DNA from: Aquanectria penicillioides
Taxonomy: Eukaryota; Ascomycota; Sordariomycetes; Hypocreales; Nectriaceae
Length of the DNA: 64,000 nucleotides
Reading direction: 5' to 3'
NCBI GenBank assembly: GCA_003415625.1
Contig: PYIU01000008.1
Location: forward strand, 1,736,001 to 1,800,000
Positions 12,061 through 28,000 of this stretch are shown one piece after another. The position numbers were made by a program, and so were the translations under genes. Each line of letters begins with the position of its first letter. Positions within the stretch are counted from its first letter, which is position 1. Under the pieces are notes generated by a model. The model had not been told where the DNA came from and made no database searches. It saw only the letters and a program-made list of their open reading frames with translations.

Positions 12061-15000
12061 CTAAAAGAGAAATTAATAATTTAAATATTCTTATTAAGGC
12101 AATTAAAGATTTTCTATTATAATAATATCTATAGCTAAAATATATCTTCCTTATAAATATATTCTATATAGAAGATAATCCTTATTATATAAAGGATTTA
12201 TTTAATATAGTTCCTTTAGGGTTAAAGTTATTGCCCTTTATATTGTCTTTAAATATTTAAATAATGCCTATATCTTTTTCCCTATTAATAGGTTTTATAG
12301 AATTAATAGGCTTAAGGGTAGGCTATTTATTTTTCTTTTTATTTTAAAAAGGCATTATACTATAGCTATTAATTATCTATTTAAGCTATAAGAGTGTATC
12401 TTATAGTATAATTAATATATTTTTAATTAAGATTTATAGATAATTAATTATAAAGAAAAAAAGGAAAATTAATATAAATTCTATATTTATATATAAAAGC
12501 AATTAAAGAAAAGGCTATAATTAAATGCCTTCCTTACATTTATTTAAACTTAGCTTTTAGCTTTAATAAGATTATATAGCTAGCTTATAGATAGCATTAA
12601 CTCTTAATTTAATATTTTAACATCTTTATAACCCACTATTATTTAATATAGTATTTAATTAATTAGTTTAAATTTCTATTATAAGCTTTTTATATTAATC
12701 TATTTTTAGCTATTTATATATAGAATAAAGCAGTTAAGGGGTTTATACAGCTATTTATTAGACCTTAAGCTTTAAGCTATAGGGCCAATAGAGTAACTAG
12801 CTAAAAACTAATTAAAATAGTGCTATTAACTTATATTAAATATACTATATAATATTTTAAATATATAAAATAAAGTATTAATTATTAATATAATAGCTTT
12901 AATATATAATTAGGTATAGAAGTATTATATTTAAGGTTTAAGTAACTTTTATATTTAAATATATATACTTTCTTTAATTAGCTTATATTTTAGCTTAATA
13001 TTTAATTACTTACCTTTTAAACTTTAAATTAGCTAGCTCTTTAAGCTTATTCTCTATTAAATAATTAACCTTTTTGCAGAACTATTTAAATTTATAATAA
13101 AGTAGCACTACTATTTATAATTTAATGTTTATATTAGATTAATCTAAAGTGCATTTAACCTTTCCTTTTTTAAAAAAGTTAAAGCCTAAAGCCTTTATTA
13201 AGTCCTTTATTATTTTACTAATATAAATATATTTTTCCCTTCTCTTTAAGAGTTAATTATATGCCTTTAGCTATTTTAACTACCTTTTATAATAGTACTT
13301 AAGAATTAATATTAGCTAAAATAACTATACCTTCCCTTTTGGCTTAAAATATCTATTAATTTTCTAGCAAATAATATATATTTCTTTTAAACTACTATAT
13401 AGTTAGGCAAATATAAAATTAAAGCAGCTAGTTGCATAAATCTAATATCTATTAATGCTATTTTTATAGATTTTAATATTTAATACTAGGGTTTCCTTAA
13501 TAAATAATAGTTAATTAATAATAGTAATATAGGCAAAGCAATATTTTATTATAAAGTTGCTAAAAGTATTAAAGAAAATAAAAGTAATATATTACTAAAA
13601 TATATATATATAATGCCTATAATCCAGTCCCTTTACTTAAGTCCAATACTTCTTAAGGATTCTATAGAGTTAGCTTATATAATTTATTAATTAATAGCTA
13701 TTAACTATAATTATTATATTAAAAATAAATTAATAAAATATAAAGAATATATAATATTGCTATATTTTTCTTTAATTGTTTTATCTATAGATTCCTTTAT
13801 TTATATTAATATAAATACCTTTTAATTGTCTTTTAGATTTAGTTATTAAAATCTAAACTTAATTATATATTTTTGTAGTTTTTTTGCTAAAATAGGGGGT
13901 CTTTTGCAATATTTAGACTCTATAAAGTCTATTAATTAATTGTTCTTAAAGATATTTATTAATAAAGCCCTTTTTTTATTATATAGGGTTATATCTTTAG
14001 TTATTTTAGTATTAAAGTATATATTAATTAATCTATTATAAAATTAATTTCTATTTAAGTCTAAATAAAAGGGATATAATTTATTAAAAAAAGTATAAAT
14101 TAATACAATAAGCATTAAAAAGAAAATTAAAATATAGTAGTTAATAGAGAGTAAATAGGCAATAGAGTTAACTAGCTATATCTATATTGCTTTAGGGAGA
14201 CTATTATATATATTAAAGCACTAAAAGAACTGCTTATTTTAGCCTTATGCTTAATGCTAAGAAATTAAAGGTACTAAAAGTAAGGGCTTTCTATATATCT
14301 ATAATAAAGCAATATTTTAATAAAGAAGATCTATTTTTTAAAGCATTAATTATTATTCTTTAAGATATTACTATTAATATACTATTATACTACTATTTAT
14401 ATATTAAAATAAAATATTATAATAGAAGTAAGCTAAATAATATAAAGAATACTTTAATTTTTTAGGAATTATATATATTACTTTTATTTATATAAAGCGC
14501 TAATTATCTTAATATTAAGTTATATAATATACTTAAACTTTAATTATATATTTTAAAGTAACTTTAGCTTTATAGTTTGCCTATATAGTATTTACTACCC
14601 TAAAGTATATATATTAATGGCTATATTGCTAAAGGCTAAATAAGCTGCCTTTAGGGCCTAAAAAAGCCTAAATAGAGCTAAATTAAAGGTAAGAGTACTC
14701 CTTAAAACCTTTAAAGTTTTACTATTTAATTAATATAATTTATTAACTATTAATAAAAAGGTTAAAGCTTTAATAGGCTGGCTTTCTTTTAAATCTTTAG
14801 ACAACTTAAAAGGGGGGATAGAACCTATTAAACTACTTTATAAATATACTAACTATATTAATACAATTAAATAAAAGAATAATAAAGGGGAAAGTAAGTT
14901 AATAAAGGCTATATTTTTTAGTATATATTACCTTACCTAAATAATCCTTTATATTCTCTAGCAGTAGATTAACTATATTATAAGAATAATAGAGAAGGGG

Positions 15001-18000
15001 TCCAATAATACACTTAGGTTTAAATATACAGTAATGCTAAAATTTCTTTAGCTTTTATAAGCATTTTAAAGCTAGTATAGTAATTAAGCCTTAAAATTGC
15101 CCTTATAATAATATAAATTATTTCTATATTTAGTTTATTATTTTAGTATTAATTACTTTAGGGCAAAAGCTATTTATTAGCTATATATATATATTAAATA
15201 TTAAGTATGCTTGCATTATTTATAGCTATAGATTAATTTAGGAGGTCTATTAAAAAATAGAAAAACCTTTATATAAGTTAATATAGTTTTATATTCTCTA
15301 TTTTAATAATTTTATCTATAAATTATTTATAGGGCATTATAGATTAGATTAAACTGCTATTAATAATAGCCTTATTGTAATGGGTTTTTCAGTCTATAAG
15401 GAAGACTCTTTTATAAATAATTTTATTGGGTTTAATAGCCTTAAATTACTATATAAAGATAGCAATTAGTTAATTAAGTTTATAACTAATTTTACTTAAG
15501 ATAATTATAGTTAATTATTTAGTCTAGAAGATTAAATATATAAAGGTTATTCTCCTTTTTAACTTTAGTTTTAATTTAAAGAAATAGAGTGTATAATTTA
15601 ATTGCTAAATTAACTCTTTTATTTCTTGTTTTATTCCCTTATTTATACCTATTTAATTAAGAATAATGCCTATTTAGCTAAAAAGCAGCACTATAATGGC
15701 TATTTAGCTATTAAGGATTTAAAATTTATTAAATATCTCTTTAAATTAAAATATTTTTAGTAATTTAATTAATAAGTCTATATCCTTTACTTATTTCCTA
15801 AATATATTATTAAATAAATCTTTTCTTTTAAATTACTTAATTATAAATAATAATTAAAATATATTAGGCAAGTAAAGGACTTTTAATTTAGTAAAGTAAA
15901 ATAGACTTTAATCTATTTTAAATAGATAATATATAAAGATATATAATATATACTCTCCTTAATTTATTATTAAGTTTAGAATTAGTATTGCAATTTCTAT
16001 AGTAAGGTCCTTTTAGATATAGTAAGTTTCCTTATTTAAAGGAAATAAGCTATAAAGTAGGCCTTATTTAAAATATAGGGTTTTAAGTACTAAAGCAAAT
16101 TTAACCTTAATTTATAGTATTGCTTTACTTAATCTATTAATTATAATCTCTATAGTTAAATAAAGAGGTTAATAGTAATTATAATTAATATTATAGTTAG
16201 CTTAATTAATAAATTAATAACTTATACTTACTTATACTTAAAGCAAAAATCGCTATATTTTATTAAGGTAATTGCTAAATTAAAGTATTATTTATTAATA
16301 GATTAATGCAATAAGTTAATATTAGGGTCTATTTTCTGCATTACTATACTTATATAAAGAGCCCTTAATTTCTATATAATAAAAGTTAATTAAATAATTT
16401 AGGCCATAATTAAACTAATGACCCTAACCCTATATACTTTATATATCTTTTATAGGGCATTTCCATTAAATTAAAGCAATTAGTATACTTTATTATAGGG
16501 TATCTTTTAAAGCCTTAAAATATAATGAACTCTTTATTAAATTTTTTAGCTAAATTCTATAATTTAATAAATAGTAACTATTAATTAGCAGTTTTTACTC
16601 TATAAATTTTAGCTATTTTAGTAAAAAAATATAGTAACTTGCCTTTATAAAATAGTTAATTATAGCGCTTTTTATAGGGAAGATATTTAAGATATATAAA
16701 GGGGGCTCTTTATATAAATATAATAATATAGAAGTTTAGAATATACTTTTAAATCAATTATTTAATTAATACTTTATATTATTTACTAATAATATACTTA
16801 TATTTTATATACTACTATATATTCTTTTGCAATCTTTTGCTTTATATTATTAATAGAGCAAAAAGGCTAATAATCTACTTCTTTTAATATTCTTAAAGCC
16901 TTAATAATATTAATCTTATTTTGCTTTATTACTTTAATTTTATTTTTAAATAAAAGAATTTAGTTTTAATATATTTAGTCTTATTAAACTTCTTTTAGAT
17001 CCTAATGCTAATACTTCTTCCTTTTATAGTAAATAGCATTTAATAAAAAATTATAGACCTAGCTATTAAAATACTATATAGTCGCTAGCTTAATAGCAAT
17101 ACTATAGTATTTATATATAATATTAAGTTATATTTTCTTATCTTTAATTAAGGCTACTAAAAATAATAAAAACACTTAAGGTATTAATAGTAAAAGTTAA
17201 CTATAAGTATAGGGGTTTACATTAAGCCTAAAAATATACTATAGACTTAAATTGCTTTACTTATATAAAAAAGCTATAAATTACTTTTAGTAAAAATATT
17301 AAATTAGAAATAATACCTATAATTAAGTGCTTTAGCCTAAAATATTATTATATTAAATATAAACTAAAATTAATTAAATTTACTAAACCTATTTTTAATA
17401 TAAATAAAAGGTAGCTTAATAAAAGGTTTAGTATTAAAGCTAATAATTAAAAATTAATTGCTTAAGTATAATTTATTATTTTATATATAAACCTTAGCTA
17501 TTAATATTACAGTAAGGCACATCTATAAGGTCTAAAAAAAGATATTTAGATTGGGGTAAAGAATTGATTATAGCTCTTATAGACCGCTTAAATATAAATA
17601 TATTATAAGTAACTCTATAATCTAATTATATAAGGCTTTACTAAAGCGCATATAAAGGGTTAATTATAAAGAATATACAATTTTAATTATAGATTAAAAT
17701 GCAATTATCTTTAGTATTTAGAAATTATATCTATTTAACTATATTGCCTATATAGTACTATATTAAGACTTTTATTATCTTTTTATTAGCTTAATTTTCT
17801 ATTAACCCTTATACTAAAAATATTATTATACTATTATTAGATTGCCTTATTATAGCTATATACTAAAAAGCTTATTATTAGGTTATTAGCTTAAGACTGT
17901 TTTATTAATTAAGGTATTAATCTATTTAAACTGCCCTTTATAGGCAAAGGTTTAAGCCTTACTTAATTAAAAATAGCAAAAAGGGACTAATCCTTATAGG

Positions 18001-18729
18001 CTTATAATAGTTATATGCTTTTATTTTTAAGCTATATTTAATTGCTTAGCCTAAATTATACTATTATTAATATATTAATCTATATTATTATATAAAGTAA
18101 TCTATTATTACTTTTCTTTAGGGCAGTACTTATATACCTTATTGCTAATTTAATTAAGTTAATTAATAAAAAGTAAAATATTATTATTATTGCCTTAACC
18201 TTAATATTTAGCTTATTTTATTAGTTAAATAAAGCTAGTTTTAAAATAAGGGTAACCTATAGTTAGGGCCTATAATAATTATTTAGCGCAATAATTGCTC
18301 TTTTATTAAATAATATCCTTTATTGAATAATTTTAGGCAATTTAGCTCTATAATAGATTTTAATGGCTCTTTATTATATATACTAATAGTAAAGAAAAAG
18401 ATTATTTTTAAAAGGATAAAAATAAATAGATTTTAATTAATACTTTTAATACATTTAATTATACTATTTACCTTAATATAAATAAAGAAAATCTTAATTA
18501 TTATTCCTTTATTAAATAGCTTAAATACTTATAATTAAAGATTAATTAATAAAAAACTAAATTATAGCTTTTTAAGATTTAATAAAAAAGGCAAAAGCTA
18601 GCAATAAATCCTTAAAGTTATTTAATAAACCTTTAAATAAATAAATAATCTATACTACTAAAAGTAATAAAGAAATAGGGCATTAAAGCCCTAAATATAC
18701 TATAATATAGATATAGAAAAGGAAGGGCA

Positions 18730-19000
18730 TTAAGTAAAAAAGGTAAAAGAGGTAAAAGGTAAAAGGCAAAAAAAATAAAAGAAGTAAAAGAGGTATAAAG
18801 AGTAGAAAAGAGAGTAAAAGGGATAAAAGGGGTAAAAGGTAAAAAGAAAGGGGTACAAAGGGTACAAAGGGTAAAAGGGGTAAAAGGGGTAGAAGGTAGA
18901 AAGAAAGGGGTGGAAGGGGTATAAAGGGTGGAAAAGAGAGTGGAAAGTAGAAAGAAAGGGATAAAAGAAATGCAAAAAGTAAAAAAGAAAGTAGAATAGA
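18730..19000. repeat. purine-rich minisatellite, second long copy
   Basis: Same style as the 11,557 tract and same orientation: GGTAAAAG, GGGGTAGAAGG and AGAAAGGGG variants with only a handful of C (for example 18,767, 18,856 and 18,866). The minus strand happens to stay open for 81 codons as a Phe/Tyr/Pro/Leu repeat (YPFYPLYPLYPF-like). I regard that as a by-product of a pyrimidine strand with no stop codons, not as a gene. Confidence 0.85.
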
Positions 19001-22000
19001 TAAAATAGCTTATTATTTTCTTTTTTCCTTATTATATATTTTATAAAAAAGAAAAGATTATAACTTAAATCCCTTTTGCTATATAATTCTAATAAGCAAT
19101 TTACTATAATGCTAAATGCTATAGGTATATAAATAATATTAAAGATATTACTAGCTAAATTAAAAGTATAAAATATAAATTTCTAAACTATTAAAGCTCT
19201 TTTAAACTCTTTTTAATTATAGCTATATTATTTTATTATTTCTTAAAAATAATATCTCTATTATTAGTGATTTTAAGCTTTATTTTAGCCTTATCTATTT
19301 TATTAAATCTATTTTTACTATTTTAGTTTAAAAGATTGTATAATAGTAAATGCTATATATAAAATAGAAATTTATTACTAATATTATAAATATAAAGAAG
19401 GTTTTAGCTAGCTAGATTTATTTAGTTTTATACTTCCTTTAGAATCTATAAAGCCTAAAAAAGCTAGTACCTTACTATTTGCAGTCTATATTAAATGCAT
19501 AAATAATGCTCCTATTAAGGTTAAAGTATAGATTTAATTAAGGCATACCTTAGCGTTTAACTATAATATAGATCTTACTATTAATAATAAAAAGGGGATT
19601 TATAGATATATTTTTTTAATAGATTTATTAAACTATCCCCTATTCCCTTTTAGATTACTCCCTATTAAAGTTATTATTTATAATTTAGTTCTTCTATATA
19701 TTTAATTGCTAAATAATTGTATTATTAATAATTTGCACTAAAAAATAATAGATATATTTAGGCTTAAAACTAATATAATTAAGAAAACTAAAGGCTAGCT
19801 ATATAAACCTTTAGCTAGGCTCTATAGGGTTACTTTAGCTTAACTATACTATATTAAAGATCTTAATTAACTTTAGCTATTAGTTTATATATAGAAGAGG
19901 CTTTTATTTAAGACTGCTTTATAAATAATAACTTAATATAAATATTAATAGAATAAAATATATTAATTGAATTATCTCTATTAGGTTTAGCACTCTAAAG
20001 GCCCTATAACCTTACTTAAGTAAGTCTCCCTATTTTTATATAGTAGTATAGATATAAGCTATACTATCTTTACTTTAATCTTCTATATAAAGTATAGATA
20101 AAAAAGCTATATCTATATTTAGTTAATGCAATATATATTTAACTATCTTATATTATACTTTATATTATAAATTATAGCTTGCCTATTTAACCTTTTTTAA
20201 TTAATTTAATAGATTAATTAAACTATACTTACTTACTAAATATATTACTTGCCTTAATAACTTTAAAGAAAAGTAATACTCTATTAAAATATTTATAGTA
20301 ATTAACCTATATAGTGCTAATAGATATAAGCAGTAAAGAATTTAATATATAAAATATAATGCTAATATATTTACTATAGATTATAACTATACTTAAATAG
20401 AAAGGTAGCTAAATAAAATTTAAGGTATAAATATAATAAAGGCTATTATTTATATTTTATAACTATTATTGCTATTTTCTATTAAATAAATAGCAATATA
20501 TAAATAGAAATAAAGTTACTATATTAAACTTAATTAATAGTAGCCTAATGCATTTATTTAAATAGGCTAAACTAGCACTAGCTGTTTTTAGTCTATAGTT
20601 CACTACTTTATAAAGTAGACTAAAATACATTATTATATATATAAATAATAATGCTATACTTAAGATTAATCTTTATAAAACTATAGTCCTAAAGCATTTA
20701 TTTCCTTATAATTAAACTACCCTTTTAAGCTAAAACTAATACTATTGCTAATATATTTATTTAACTATAGATATTTTTAAATAGCCTGCCCTCCCTTTTA
20801 AGCTTAACTTTAATATTAATACCCTATTAAGCATTATTATATAAGATTTATTTAATTATAGTAAATTTGCAATAATAAAACTATAGACTTTTATATTAAA
20901 TAAGTATATTTTCTATTTAAAATAATAGGTTATTAGCTAAAAGCAGCTATTAATTAAGTATAGCAGTTAAAGATATTTAGACTTATATATTAATGCATTC
21001 TAAAGTTATTACTTAATTAATAGATATACTATTATAATAGAGGCTGCTATATTTAATAAAGCTAAGCAAATAAATGCCAATAATGCAATAATTAAGGAAT
21101 ATAAAAGCTAACTATTAAAAAGAAGCATTAAATTCCTAAAAGTATATTATTAATATAGCATTTAGGGAATAATAATAGTTAATCCTTACTATTGCATTTA
21201 AGTATATATAATTAGTGCCTAATAGCTTTAAGATATTTTTTCTTAAAGCTTAAATATTAAAATAAAGTTAGCCTATATAAATATAATAAAAACTTTAGCT
21301 TAATTTCTTTATATAATGTTAGTTATAATAAAATACTAAAAACTAAATATTAATATAATTAAATTGGCTTTTAATTAAATATATAATGATTTTTAGTTAA
21401 GCCCTTTTAAGACTAATGCTATTCCTAAAAGCTAGTTAAGTCCTTAATATATATTAGCTAAAATACCTAAATATTAAGTTAATATATTAATAGATATTTA
21501 ATTTATTGTAACTAAAATAAGAAAAGATAATATAAAATGCACTATTTATAGAATAAGTTTAGTAAGTAAGCTTAATAAAATATAGAAGAATGCTTTAGTT
21601 TGCTTAAATAAAAAGATTAAATAAAATTATAAAGTAAATAAAGGGAAAGCCTTATTTATTTATTAGGTCCTTTACCTAAAGGATTAAAGAATTAATAAAT
21701 ATAATAAAAAGAGAAAAGGTAGGGCCTAAGAAATATAGATATATTTAATTTAGTAATTTAAAATATAAAAATTTAATATTTTTTATAAAATTATAACTTA
21801 AAAGGTAGTTTTAATTAATATATAATAAGCTAAACTTAAAGGTCCTTTTTAATAGTTATATTATATAACTATATATAAAACTACTAAAGCTTACTGCCTA
21901 TAAAACCTTATTAGCCTAATAAGAAATTTAATCTATTAGTAAATATTAAGTAAAACTAAAATATTATTAAGAAAAAATAAATATATTTAGGTTTATCTTT

Positions 22001-25000
22001 AATGTAATGCTTATAGTATAAAGTTTAAATATAGTAATAAAGTAGCAGTTAATAAGAAAATATATATTAAATTAACTGCCTTTAGATTAATAAAAAGTAA
22101 TTCTTATAAAAGATAATACCCCTATAAAATTAAATAGCTATTTATTCTTAAAAACTATTTATATTAATAAACCTTTAAATTTATTGGATTTTTTAAACTT
22201 TTATTAAAACCTAAATTGTACTAATTGCCTTAAATTAATAAGGGAGGGAACATTCTATAATAATTGCTTATAGCTCTTTAAATAGTATTATAAGAGTATA
22301 AATAAGCTTTATCTTTTATAGACTGCATTAACTTATATAATGCCTTTTCTTTAAGACTTAAATCTCTCTTTAGCTCTATAAATGCTAATCCTTAATGTTA
22401 TTCTTGAATTATTTAAGGTTTTAAAGCTTAAAACTCTTTTGCTAGAGATAATTTAATGGATCTAAAGAGATTTGCAATTAGCTTTAATTTAAAGGTATAA
22501 TTATATTATAAGCCTTATATAAAGACTAATAGAGTCTAAAGGTAATAAGAATTATAGCTATTATTCCCTTTTAGCAATTAGATTTTAATAATATAAAAAG
22601 AGACCTTTTTTAATTAAACCTAATCTAAAGGGATTTATTTAGCTTTCCTTTAATAGTAAAGGATTATATTTTATTAAGCGATTAGAGCAATTAAATAAAA
22701 GTACTAATAATTCTATTTTTTAGCCTTTTTTAAAATTGTTTATTATAGAAGGAGTAAAGATACTATTAGAGGTAATAGTAGAATTTAAAGTTAGTATAAT
22801 CTATAATATATTAAGCTTTTTTAATATAGACAGTACTATTAGGGATATCCTAAAATCCCTTAAAAAACTTAATTTAAAGTTTAGGATATTTTATCTTCCC
22901 TTTATTTAAATAAATGCTTATTTTTACTTTATAAAGATTTAAAATAGCCTTTATTTATCTATTTTACTACTATTAATATTAAAATATACTTTAATATAAT
23001 TCTCTTTATTTTATTTAATAAAATTATTGCTATTTATATTTATACTAAAAGCTTGCTTATTGCCTAGGAATTATTTTATTGCTTTCTATCTTTATAATAA
23101 AAAAATATACTTTAGGTCTTTATGCTCTTTACATTAAGGAATTATATTATTGCATTTAGTGTTTAATTAAAGAGATAAAGAATAAAACTTTAATAATAGT
23201 GGTTTAGCTTTTTAATAAGTTATAAGATTAAATAAGTAAAATCTATAATTAATATAAAAAGTTTTAAATAGTAAAATCTAGAATTGTAACTATTAGTCCT
23301 TACTATAAGGGAGAGATATAAAACTTTATTAAAAGTACTAAAACCTAGCTTTCTATTATATATAGATAGCCTTAATATAATAGTAAAGTTAAAGACTTTA
23401 GTGTTCTATCCTAAAAACAAAATATAGTTTTAATAATAAATTCCTTATTAGCTAATAAAGTACCTTTTAAGTCTGCTTTATTTTCTTTTGTATTGCTTAA
23501 AAGTATTAGCTATACTATTATATTTGCTAATTTAAATATAGAATAGTATAAAGGAATTATTTTAAAATATAATAATAATATATAGCTAGCAATTAAGCAA
23601 TATTAATTAGGGCTAAATAAGGAATGCAAATATTTTATACTAGTATATTTATATTATATACTTTTTAAGGCTTATATAAAGTTTATTTTAAAGATAGATT
23701 ATAATAAAATGCAAAAGACTAATATAAATTCCTATAAAATAAAGGGCATTTTTATATTTTAGTTTAATATTTATTAAATCAAGCTCTTTATTAAGCAATA
23801 AGGCTACTTAAATAATAATATTTAATTTTTTTCTTTCTTTTTCCCTAAAGCTTAATTATGCATTACCTAAAACTTTAAAGTATTAGCTTTAGGGATTAAA
23901 ATAGGCTATATATTTATATAAGCAGGCTATAGTAATTATAGGTTTATTATAAGATATTAAGTAATAAAAACATTAATTAATTAATAGAATAGATTATAAT
24001 ACCTTATGCAATATTATTCTTTAATTTATTTATATTAAAAATATAATTTAATTACTTTATACTATAAAAATATTATATCTTTAATATCCTTTAATATATA
24101 GTTAGTATTAAATTACTTTCTATAACTCTATTAGAATAATTATAAGGCAATTAATTACCTATAAAATTAATTATACCTAATTGTAAAAGGCTGCTAAGGA
24201 AAGAGATAACTACCTTAGGGTATAGTAGCTACTAGCTCTAAAGGCCAGTTTGGATTATAGGGGTTATTAAGCAAAATGCATATAATATAAGCTTAATAGT
24301 TAATATTATAATTTAAATTGCACCTTTAGGTAAAATAAAGGTTAAAATAATTATAAATCTTAAAATAATGCACTTTTAGTTTCTTTTTAGGCTTTTTCTT
24401 TATTAGCTCTCTATAGGTACCTAAATTATAAAGATTAAATAGCTTTTATAGCTAATATATTAAGATTAACTATAAAATAAATGCATTAAGCTAGGCCTGC
24501 CTTACTCTATTATAATTTTAATTAAGCTAAAAGCTTTAATTTACTTTAAAATTAGCCTTTTTTATAAAGTATATAAACTTAATGTTTTTTAGAATACTTT
24601 TACTAACTAAAGGAGTTCTATAGAAGTATATTTAAAGGTAAAGACTATATATAGAATAATAAAAAGAGCACTTAACTAAAAGAAAAAAGGTATAAAAATT
24701 AATTTATAGTAAATAGTAAAGTATTTAATCTCTTATAGCTATTTAAAAAACAATAGTTAATTAAATAGAATAGAATAAGCTTAGCAATTAATTTGCATTT
24801 AAGCTATAGCTATAACTAGTAGATAGAAGGAAAGAGAATAGAAAAAGAGAGTGCTAAAGAAGGGAAAACTTTACTTTAAAAATTATTATAGGCTCTAAAG
24901 ATTTAGGTTCTTAAATAACTTAAAGTAAATAGTTATATAGCCTTACTTAACTATACTATCCCTTAATATATAAAAAGTAAATTAATGCTTAAAGCATTAT

Positions 25001-28000
25001 AGATATAGATAAATATAGGTGCTTAAACTAATAATTTTATAATAAGTTTTTTAGCATTATTAAAGTAAAGTAAAAATAGAATTAAATTAATTACAATCTA
25101 ATAAAAGTTTTAGTATTAATACTAAATAAAACCCTATATTAAATTACTATATAATCTAATAGTGCTAGCTTACTAATATTATTTTATTTTAACTTTAATT
25201 AAAAGTTTTTTAATTAGCTATTTATAAACCTAAAAGAAAGTAAATTAATTTAGCCCTTAAATTGCTTAATTAATTAATTCTATTCTACTTTTAGGCACTT
25301 AAATATAAATAAGGCTAGACTACTACTACTTTTAATATTAAATAGTTAGCCTTATTTAAATTTTTTTAGTTTTATAATTAAATAATTAATATATAAATAC
25401 TTATCCTTATTTATTTTAAATATATAATTTACTTGCTTTAAAAGATCTTAACTAAAGTTAAATAGATATAAACTATAAAGCTGCCTAAATAATACTATAT
25501 ATATTTATTAGAGCTTATATAATGCCTATCTACTATAAAAGCTTAATTATTAATTTTTAGTATATAAACTTTAGCCGCTATATTTATAAATAAATATAAA
25601 ACTAATGCTTTTATTTTTAAAAGTTATTTTATACTACCTAATATTTAACTTAAAAAAAGAAAATTAAAGGAGCAATTTAGAAATAATAATTGCTAGGCTA
25701 CTAAAGGTTAATAAAGGGAGGGTAAAGCTAAAATAGTAAAATTAATCTTAAAATTAAAGATAAATAGGGAAGAGAAAGAAAAAAAAAAGGTAAAAAAGGG
25801 CTTAAAAGCACTAAAAGAGATTAAATTAAGGAAGCTATACAATAATTATTATAATAATAAAGAGAGTCTTAACTATACTCCACTATATATAAGGGAAGAT
25901 ACTCCTTATAAGGTAAAGTAATAACACTATTTAGCTTAAACTTACTAAAGGTAATTTCTTAATAATATATATATATATTACTTTTTTATAATAATATTAA
26001 TTAATTAAATAGAAGTTTGGCATTAGTAGCTAAAGTTAATTATATATATATATATAATTTCTTTAAAGATGTTAAATAGTTGTTCTATAGTGCTATAAAA
26101 GTTTTAGTTTAATAAACTTTAAGTTAAATATTAGCTAAGAATCTATAAGACTAAAGGGGCATAAAGGAAGTTTATACTTTTTTATTAAAATATTTTAAAT
26201 AAACCCTTTTATAGCTAGATAGCTTTTTTTATAAAGGCTTAAGATAAGAGTGTATATTATTTACTTTCTTTAATTATAATTTAACTATATTATATAAGAT
26301 AGCTTAGTTTAACTTTTTTTATTAGATTTTTAAAAAACAGTAAGAAAAGAAAGGATAGTATAGTAAAATTTAGTTTTTAACTAAAGTTATTAATTAATAA
26401 AATAAAAATAATTTATTTTATTATTTTATTATTGTATTTTGCTTTTTCTATCTATTTTAATATAATGCTATACTAATAAATTCTTCTTTTAGTTAAGTTT
26501 ACTTTATTAAATATAAACCTATTAGCTATTAGCTAAATTAAACAACCTTCTTTATTTAGGAACTTTAGTAAGTAGTAATAATTAAAGAGCCTTTTAGCTT
26601 GCCTTAATAGCTAATTCTTTTAGTATAAGTAAAAAATTAGCTTATACTATAAGTTAATTACTTATAATAAATACTATATTTATTTTAAATATAAAAATCT
26701 AAATTATATTAATAGTAAGATAAGCAATATATATAGGTCTATAAGGAAAATTTATTTTATAACTATAGTCTTAAGTTCTAAGGTAATGCCTTAAGTTTTT
26801 CTAGGAATTAAAACTAATATATAACTACTATAAACCCTATAAAAAAAGTATAAATTTTAATTATATAAACTATATTAATTGCTATAGTAGACTATTTACT
26901 ATTTTAAGTAATATAGATATTAATTAAACTACTTATTAAAGCCATTAAAAAATAAAGTAATTTAAGGCTTTAATTACTTAATTCTTTATTGAAAATAAAT
27001 CTAATTTATAATTTATAGAAAAATGCAGTTAAGAAGCTAAAAGTAATTATTAACTTACTGCTAAAGCTAAAATATATTAATTAATTTAAATAAGTATAAT
27101 ACCCCTTCTATATACAGTAAAGGAGTATTATAAATAGCCTATTGTAAGACTTTACCTATATATAAGTTATTAAAAACATTAGTTTAACTAAGGGATATAA
27201 ATGTCCTTAAAAAGACTATAAACTTAGCAAATAAAAGCCAATTAGCTACTATAGCTATAAAGTTATATTTATTTTTTATTTTATATAACTATAAAACTAT
27301 AGTATTATATAAAAAGAGAATATTATTAAGTAATAGCCCCTTAATTAAGGCTATAGAGATTGCTTTAGGTTCTTTAGCTATTAGTTAAGGCATTATTTTA
27401 TATATATATTTTATAAATTAACTTTAGTAAATTAAAGAATCCTAATTTCTATAGGTTAAATATATAATATATATACTAACTTATATAGTAGGCTAATATA
27501 CTTTAAGTTTAGGTTTTAATTTACTCCCTATTAAGACTTATTTTAGCCTACCTTTTTATCTTTTAATCCTTCTTTTAGCCTTTAGCCTATATTTTATATT
27601 AAGTTATGCATTTTATATAATTTTTAGATTAAAAATTTCTTACTTGCATTATTACCCCTTCTTAAGATAGAAGGCTAAAATAGATAATACTAATATTTAT
27701 AGTATTTATATAAGTGGGCTTTTAGGCCTTTTTATTCTTTCTTTTATTTTTATTGCTATAATTAAGTTTTTAGACTTATATAAGTTTATTTAGCTGTATT
27801 TCTTAAAATATTTTTATTATGCCTTTCTTCCTTTTTGGTTTTATAGCTTCTTAAGCGTTTTTAGGTATAAATTGCTTTTAGTCTATTTTCTAGCTATTAT
27901 AAATATATACTGCCTTACTATTAAGGTAAAAGATACTATTAAGTTTATTAAATGGCTAGGCTATATAGCAATAATAAATATTATATTGCTTTACTTTAGA

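Noticed and set aside
18730..18975. 81-codon minus-strand frame rich in Tyr-Pro-Phe-Leu
   Set aside because: It is the pyrimidine strand of a minisatellite, which cannot form stop codons easily. No start context, no family, and the composition is explained by the repeat.
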